Assembly: GCA_002440065.1 (NCBI GenBank)
Contig: DJRK01000154.1
Span: 5,788 to 13,848 of the forward strand
Source: Atopobium sp. UBA6362
GTDB lineage: Bacteria; Actinomycetota; Coriobacteriia; Coriobacteriales; Atopobiaceae
Length of the DNA stretch: 8,061 bases
Direction of reading: 5' to 3'
The notes beneath the pieces were generated by a model. That model searched no databases. It saw only the letters and a list, made by a program, of their open reading frames with translations, and was not told the origin of the DNA. Position 1 is the first letter of the stretch. The number at the start of each line of letters is the position of its first letter. The position numbers and the translations under genes are program-made. Positions 4,719 to 8,061 of the stretch are shown in pieces.

Positions 4719-5525
4719 TTAGCTGTTCTTCGCCTCAGAAGTTGCAGTGAAGTTCACGGTAATAGCCTTGGAAGCTGTCTTCAAATTATCGAGATTGTTA
4801 GTGTAAATTGCATCAGTTTCGTCACCATCGTAGAACAGGTACATGTCCACTACGACTTCCTTATTCCTGTCAGGGCCATCGACCTTGTCTGCAATCTTGT
4901 TACTTTCGCTAGAAGAGCCTAAGATGCCAAAAGACGAATCTGCATTATATCCGCACAGAACCCAATTATCCCCAGACTTCACAAGCACACGAATCGACTT
5001 ATCAAACTCGGTGTTTCCACTCGTCCCGAGCGAAGCGCTCTCAACCACAAGGTCCTTAAGAGTCGAGCCTTTAGAACCAATACGGAAAGTGTTCTTTACA
5101 GCATATTGGCCGCTCACAGCCTCATCAGGCGAGCCGCTGTCGGGAATAACGATGGAATCGCCTTTCATGGCTCCGTTATTGGCATCAGTACCAAAGGCCG
5201 TGTAAAATTTTCCAGCAGTAGTGTAATGCTTACCAGCCTCGGTGCCACTTTCGCTCGGAAGTGCCCAATGGGCTGGATATAAAGCAGCATCATCTACTGC
5301 CGAAGTAACAGTCGAAGTCGCGGAAGTTGAATTCTGTTCATCCGTATCTTTCTCGCGGATGTACATGAAAGCCGCGTTCGACTGTGCGGAAATCGTGCTC
5401 GTCGTTGCGTCGACCTTATTGTTCGTCACAAACCAGGCGAAGGTTGCGGAGCCGAGGGCGACGGCTGCGACCAGCACCATGGCGATGGCGGCACCCATTT
5501 GCTTCTTAAGCGCCTTGGTATCCAT
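4719..5525 (-). CDS. Secreted TasA/camelysin-like protein with SipW-type signal (first)
   Basis: A 268-residue exported protein. It begins MDTKALKKQMG, followed by an alanine/valine-rich membrane stretch (12-25), then SATFAWFVTNNKVDATTSTI (26-45), the SipW-type signature shared almost residue for residue and at the same position with the gene at 3693-4652. The mature part is rich in Ser/Thr/Asp. SIRVLVKSGDNWVLCGYN (177-194) and the C-terminal VVVDMYLFYDGDETDAIYTN and AITVNFTAT strands match the expected beta-sandwich of TasA-like proteins. The start ATG at 5525 follows AAGGAAAGGAT (5531-5541); a TTG at 5549 in the same frame would place that site inside the gene. A SipW-family signal peptidase is required for export but is not in the window. 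Homologues assemble into fibres or act on the surface; whether this one does is unproven. Confidence 0.87.
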   Translation of the reverse strand: MDTKALKKQMGAAIAMVLVAAVALGSATFAWFVTNNKVDATTSTISAQSNAAFMYIREKDTDEQNSTSATSTVTSAVDDAALYPAHWALPSESGTEAGKHYTTAGKFYTAFGTDANNGAMKGDSIVIPDSGSPDEAVSGQYAVKNTFRIGSKGSTLKDLVVESASLGTSGNTEFDKSIRVLVKSGDNWVLCGYNADSSFGILGSSSESNKIADKVDGPDRNKEVVVDMYLFYDGDETDAIYTNNLDNLKTASKAITVNFTATSEAKNS

Positions 5526-5585
5526 AGTGGATCCTTTCCTTGTGTCCAAGGGCAGGGGTACCCCCTCCCCGAATTCGTGTACTCC

Positions 5586-5594
5586 ATCATAGCA
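5586..5594 (-). promoter_or_regulatory. Extended -10 promoter for the secreted-protein genes
   Basis: TGCTATGAT on the minus strand (5594-5586) is an extended -10 element, giving a leader of about 55 bases with a GGGGTACCCC palindrome (5555-5564) near its middle. A perfect TTGACA lies upstream (5625-5620) but is 28 bp away, too far to act as the -35 of this element. Confidence 0.45.
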
Positions 5595-5732
5595 TCCCTG
5601 GTTTCAGACGCCTTTCACTTGTCAAGTTTCGTAGCCAAATAATCGATTTTCGGCTGCTTATGCACGTCGCGATATGGAGGACGGTTCCCCATGCGTCGCG
5701 GGGCGCTCAAGTTCGACATTCCGTTGACTCGG

Positions 5733-5938
5733 CTGCGCAACTATGGCGTCGGCTTGATTGATTCGCGCCTAAAAGGCGTTCGATTGAGGACGCAGGAGTC
5801 AACGGAACGGAGTTCCTGCGCGAACGGCTCAAGCGAGCGGGAGATTTGCGCAGGCGACGGCGGCGGGCTCAAGAGAACGTCATATCTGCGCGGCTGGGAC
5901 CACGCCCCTGGCAACACGCCCTTCTCGCCGCTCGCGCA
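5733..5938. repeat. Direct repeat A, 3' side of abiE
   Basis: These 206 bp align without gaps to 7645-7850 (offset 1912), with about 15 differences, roughly 93% identity. A short match, GACATTCCGTTGA, continues outside it (5715-5727 against 7596-7608), but there copy B has about 31 extra bases. The repeat contains CGCAGGA/TCCTGCG arms (5791-5797, 5814-5820) and three degenerate sub-repeats starting near 5796, 5826 and 5866 on a [G]GCTCAAGCGAACGG theme. Open frames exist on both strands, but most differences between the copies would change residues, so it does not look protein-coding. Function unknown. Confidence 0.85.
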
Positions 5939-6062
5939 ATCCTTGACCACGCAGCCCTCTCTTCTTCAATACGTTCAAAAGGCAGCTGCAAGCAACTCTG
6001 ACTCAAGCGAGAGGAGCCTCTTTCATTAGAATATCCAGCTGCTTCTTCGCGGAATCACCGCG
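5939..6062. other. Region between abiEii and repeat A, no gene seen
   Basis: No gene is supported. Bases 6048-6062 form a small hairpin (CGCGG, AATCA, CCGCG) just past the ancestral abiEii stop, without a U-run. Around 6003 there is another CTCAAGCGAGAGG sequence resembling the sub-repeats in repeat A. Confidence 0.4.
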
Positions 6063-6119
6063 TCAGGCAGAAAAGGCCGCGCCCATCGCCTCCTCAACCG
6101 CATCGAGAGTCTCGCTGAA

Positions 6120-6145
6120 CAAGACGTCAGCCCAAGACGTCAGCC
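6120..6145. repeat. Perfect 13-bp tandem duplication at the 3' end of abiEii
   Basis: CAAGACGTCAGCC occurs back to back at 6120-6132 and 6133-6145. Thirteen is not a multiple of three, so it shifts the abiEii frame and creates the TGA at 6127-6129. Confidence 0.95.
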
Positions 6146-6924
6146 GCATACGAATGCTTCATCGCATATGCGCCCCACTGACGTTTTAACCCTTCATCAT
6201 TGCGCATTACTTGAATCGTTTCTTCGTATTTCTTGAGGGCTCCCAAACTGTTACGTTTATTGCACGTTGCTGCAAGAGCCTCGCTCAAGGTCGGCCAATC
6301 GAGGACGTCTTGCTTAACGTGCCAGAGCTCATAGACGTCATAGAAATCTCTGATACGTGTTGTTGCCACATTTCTCGTAAGGACGGTTTCGATCTTCTCG
6401 GCCAAAACGGTCTCAAGGGGATAAGCCATGATTCGCGCGAATCCTTCGTCAAACACGAAGGGGAACTCATATGCCACAGCATCTGGAGTGATCCTGTCGC
6501 CCGTGGTCACGTCAACCGACAGTGGAACGGCGAGACGCTCGTAGCGAGCTTTTAGAAAAACTCGGATGCCTGGATACTCGTCTACCTCACGAATGTCCTC
6601 TGTTCGGAGAAGCTCAAACGAAAGATCGTCATCGATCTCGACCGCACAAATCTCGCCGAACACCTTGGCAGCGCTCTCGTGCGTCAAAGTAAATCCTCGC
6701 ACGGTGGTGTCAAGATCCTTCGTAGTACGCCGATCCAGACCAATAAGAGACCCAATAAGCATGCCGCCCTTTACGACAACGGAGTCGCGCCAATCCGATC
6801 TTGATATGCGATCAACGAGGCGCTCGAGCATGTAGTTTTGCAGCATCAGCTGCGGCGATACGCCCGACGCCTTGGCTCTATTGTTTATCAGCGCCTTAAG
6901 CTGCATGGCGTTTCTTGTTTTCAT
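6127..6924 (-). CDS. abiEii: AbiEii-type nucleotidyltransferase toxin, C-terminus frameshifted
   Basis: Toxin half of an AbiE (type IV) toxin-antitoxin and phage-abortive system, in the DUF1814 nucleotidyltransferase family. These proteins transfer nucleotides to RNA targets; tRNA is the target shown for some relatives. The 265-residue product has the KGGMLIGSLIGL and KDLDTT motifs (52-63 and 69-74; nucleotide and metal binding), DVTTGD (138-143), AEKIETVL (175-182) and RIRDFYDVYEL (190-200), all typical. The ATG at 6924 has GGAGGT at 6931-6936, and its ATGA overlaps the antitoxin stop by 4 bases, showing translational coupling. A longer in-frame start at 7086 would overlap the antitoxin and is rejected. 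A 13-bp duplication makes the protein end ADVLG. Without it the frame would run 18 more residues after ADVL (FSETLDAVEEAMGAAFSA) to TGA at 6063, giving 282. The catalytic motifs are intact, so activity is uncertain. Confidence 0.92.
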   Translation of the reverse strand: MKTRNAMQLKALINNRAKASGVSPQLMLQNYMLERLVDRISRSDWRDSVVVKGGMLIGSLIGLDRRTTKDLDTTVRGFTLTHESAAKVFGEICAVEIDDDLSFELLRTEDIREVDEYPGIRVFLKARYERLAVPLSVDVTTGDRITPDAVAYEFPFVFDEGFARIMAYPLETVLAEKIETVLTRNVATTRIRDFYDVYELWHVKQDVLDWPTLSEALAATCNKRNSLGALKKYEETIQVMRNDEGLKRQWGAYAMKHSYAADVLG

Positions 6925-7505
6925 AGCAACACCTCCAGATATCGTCTTACTTTCGCGGAAACGCCAAGAGCAACCGCGAACGATTGCAAGTCCGGCAGAC
7001 TCCTTTGGCTTGATGAGAGGTACCTGCGAAAGGCGGGCGACAAGAGTTGAAGGTCGGGTGTCGATGCGCCGCGCAGCATATCGCACAGCGTCCGCTCGGG
7101 CCCGTATGTTTGCACGACGTTGCCGTAGGGAGTAACAGCCTTCGTAATGCCAAGATTGTGCAGCCCCTGAGGAGACGATTTCGTTCTGATGCCGAATTTC
7201 TTGGCGGAAGATGGATTGTAGCTTCTGGGAAAGGTCATCGTAAGCATTTCGGGCGCCGAGTCAGACAGCCCCAGCAGGTAGAGTGCAGTATCGTGCGAGA
7301 AAATCCCTTTTGCATAGCGATGCTGTGCCACGACATACTCGTCCTCCCAAGTGTCGGGCGTGCAGTAGAGGCCTCGCTCGAGTTTCACCAACTCGCCGCG
7401 GCGCAGCGCCTGAGCAAACTCGCGATTCTGAATCCCGCGGGCCTGGGCATCCGCAGCGGTCACGTAGCCTTTGTTACTCAGCGCTATTTCCAAAAGCCGG
7501 CTCAT
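6921..7505 (-). CDS. abiEi: AbiEi-type antitoxin and transcriptional regulator
   Basis: Antitoxin of the AbiE system, 194 residues. The N-terminus (about 1-50, MSRLLEIALSNKGYVTAADA to KLERGLYCTP) is the winged helix-turn-helix domain that in this family binds its own promoter. The C-terminal part carries the usual GIFSHDTALYLLGLSD (67-82), TFPRSYNPSS (91-100) and YGPERTLCDMLR (134-145) segments of the antitoxin domain. In type IV systems the antitoxin does not need to bind the toxin directly but counters its effect and represses the operon. The ATG at 7505 has only a weak site (TTTGGA) upstream, although a strong extended -10 promoter lies close by. It overlaps abiEii by 4 bases. The length and motifs are intact, unlike the toxin gene. 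Both genes lie between direct repeats. Confidence 0.93.
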   Translation of the reverse strand: MSRLLEIALSNKGYVTAADAQARGIQNREFAQALRRGELVKLERGLYCTPDTWEDEYVVAQHRYAKGIFSHDTALYLLGLSDSAPEMLTMTFPRSYNPSSAKKFGIRTKSSPQGLHNLGITKAVTPYGNVVQTYGPERTLCDMLRGASTPDLQLLSPAFRRYLSSSQRSLPDLQSFAVALGVSAKVRRYLEVLL

Positions 7506-7526
7506 GCATGGTCCAAATGAAGTTTT

Positions 7527-7560
7527 ATGCTACAAAGTATTTAGAATTATAGCATGTAGC
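7527..7560 (-). promoter_or_regulatory. abiE promoter and probable autoregulatory operator
   Basis: On the minus strand TGCTATAAT (7554-7546) is a perfect extended -10 element, giving a leader of about 34 bases; no good -35 is present. It lies between inverted repeats: ATGCTA (7527-7532) with TAGCAT (7550-7555), and GCTACA (7529-7534) with TGTAGC (7555-7560). AbiEi proteins are known to bind inverted repeats around their promoter, so this is the likely operator. Confidence 0.6.
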
Positions 7561-7644
7561 TTCGCGACTGGATTTCGCGGTGAGCGCTCGCATTAGACAT
7601 TCCGTTGATTGCGCTGCATTAATTCAGCGTTACTCCGAGTGTGA

Positions 7645-7850
7645 CTGCGCAACTATGGCGTCGGCTTGATTGATTCGCGCATAAAAGACGTTCACTTGAG
7701 GGCGCAGGAGTCAACGAAACGGAGTTCCTGCGCGAACGGCTCAAGCGAACGGGATATTTGCTCAGGCAACGGCGACGGGCTCAAGCGAACATCATATCTG
7801 CACGGCTGGGACCACGCCCCTGGCGACACGCCCTTCTCGCCGCTCGCGCA
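7645..7850. repeat. Direct repeat B, 5' side of abiE
   Basis: Partner of the repeat at 5733-5938, same orientation, about 93% identical. It begins about 140 bp upstream of the abiEi start and ends 5 bp before the stop of the LacI-family gene, so it may be a 3'-end intergenic element of that gene. The arms CGCAGGA (7703-7709) and TCCTGCG (7726-7732) and the sub-repeats GGCTCAAGCGAAC (7738-7750 and 7778-7790, exact) are clearer here than in copy A. Recombination between the copies would remove a 1.9-kb segment containing abiE. Confidence 0.85.
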
Positions 7851-7855
7851 CTCCC

Positions 7856-8061
7856 CTACAGCCAGCGGACGGAGCTCTTGACCACGATCTTTGGGCGCAG
7901 GATCGTGGAAACGGGCTCGGCGCGCTCAACGGAACGGCGGTCCTCCTCCAAGCGGGCAAAGAGCAGGTCGATCGCGGCCGAGGCGAGCGCGGCGGAGTTC
8001 TGCTCGATGGACGTGAGCGCCGGCTCAAAGAGCGAGTCGGCCGCGGAGTTGTCGTAGCTCA
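7856..8061 (-). CDS. LacI-family transcriptional regulator, C-terminal end only
   Basis: The last 67 codons of a gene whose start lies beyond the window; stop TAG at 7856-7858. The frame reads SYDNSAADSLFEPALTSIEQ, then a helical ALASAAIDLLFARLEEDRR and ends ILRPKIVVKSSVRWL. The DNS...PALTSIEQ...A..LL...(P)...I..P.(I/L)VV(R/K)SS pattern is the C-terminal end of the periplasmic-binding-like effector domain of LacI/GalR regulators, which sense sugars and control DNA binding. The DNA-binding domain and effector cannot be seen. The family fits the LacI-type operator pair in front of the phosphoketolase gene, but 7 kb of distance makes a direct link speculative. Confidence 0.85.
   Translation of the reverse strand, partial: SYDNSAADSLFEPALTSIEQNSAALASAAIDLLFARLEEDRRSVERAEPVSTILRPKIVVKSSVRWL

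Noticed and set aside
5526..5549. TTG start extending the first secreted protein by eight residues
   Set aside because: It would put the evident ribosome binding site inside the gene and has none of its own.
5620..5625. Perfect TTGACA as -35 for the secreted-protein promoter
   Set aside because: It is 28 bp from the extended -10 at 5594-5586, and no -10-like sequence lies at 16-18 bp.
5691..6029. Plus-strand frame over repeat A, with a related frame at 7666-7881 over repeat B
   Set aside because: Most base differences between the two copies would change residues and the ends do not match, so protein selection is not indicated; treated as part of the non-coding repeat.
6925..7086. Longer N-terminus for AbiEii
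   Set aside because: It would lie inside abiEi in another frame; the ATG at 6924 has GGAGGT and the usual 4-base overlap.

Overview
The window looks like chromosomal DNA from a Coriobacteriia member, most likely Collinsella or a close relative. This rests on high GC coding DNA, a Bifidobacterium/Collinsella-type phosphoketolase and secreted proteins with SipW-type signal peptides. The genus is an inference from general familiarity, not from a search. Every convincing protein gene is on the minus strand, so the biological order runs from base 8061 down to base 1.

In that order: the C-terminus of a LacI-family regulator (7856-8061); a direct repeat (7645-7850); an AbiE-type toxin-antitoxin operon (abiEi 6921-7505, abiEii 6127-6924); a second copy of the same repeat (5733-5938); two secreted TasA/camelysin-like proteins (4719-5525 and 3693-4652) separated by a strong terminator; a ribokinase-like gene broken by one in-frame amber codon (2596-3579); a tandem pair of very short loci, each with a 28-residue hydrophobic peptide and a convergent small RNA (1621-2513); a doubtful small ORF (1068-1382); and the N-terminal part of phosphoketolase (1-929) behind a promoter with LacI-type operators.

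The most interesting item is the tandem pair at 1621-2513. Each unit has a good promoter (TTGAC[GT], 18 bp, TACAGT), a short leader, a strong ribosome binding site and a 28-codon single-membrane-span peptide with a basic tail. A convergent RNA ends at a shared 11-bp hairpin and carries a 7-base sequence able to pair with the toxin ribosome binding site. This is the architecture of type I toxin-antitoxin loci of the fst/par and txpA/RatA kind, and I do not recognise a described family. The peptides have diverged (18 of 28 residues identical) while the RNA genes are nearly identical.

The second theme is decay and mobility. The abiE operon sits between two 206-bp direct repeats about 93% identical. 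Its toxin gene carries a perfect 13-bp tandem duplication that replaces the last 18 residues with a single glycine. The ribokinase gene is interrupted by an amber codon and carries a 45-bp internal duplication. The two secreted proteins presumably need a SipW signal peptidase, which is not in this window.
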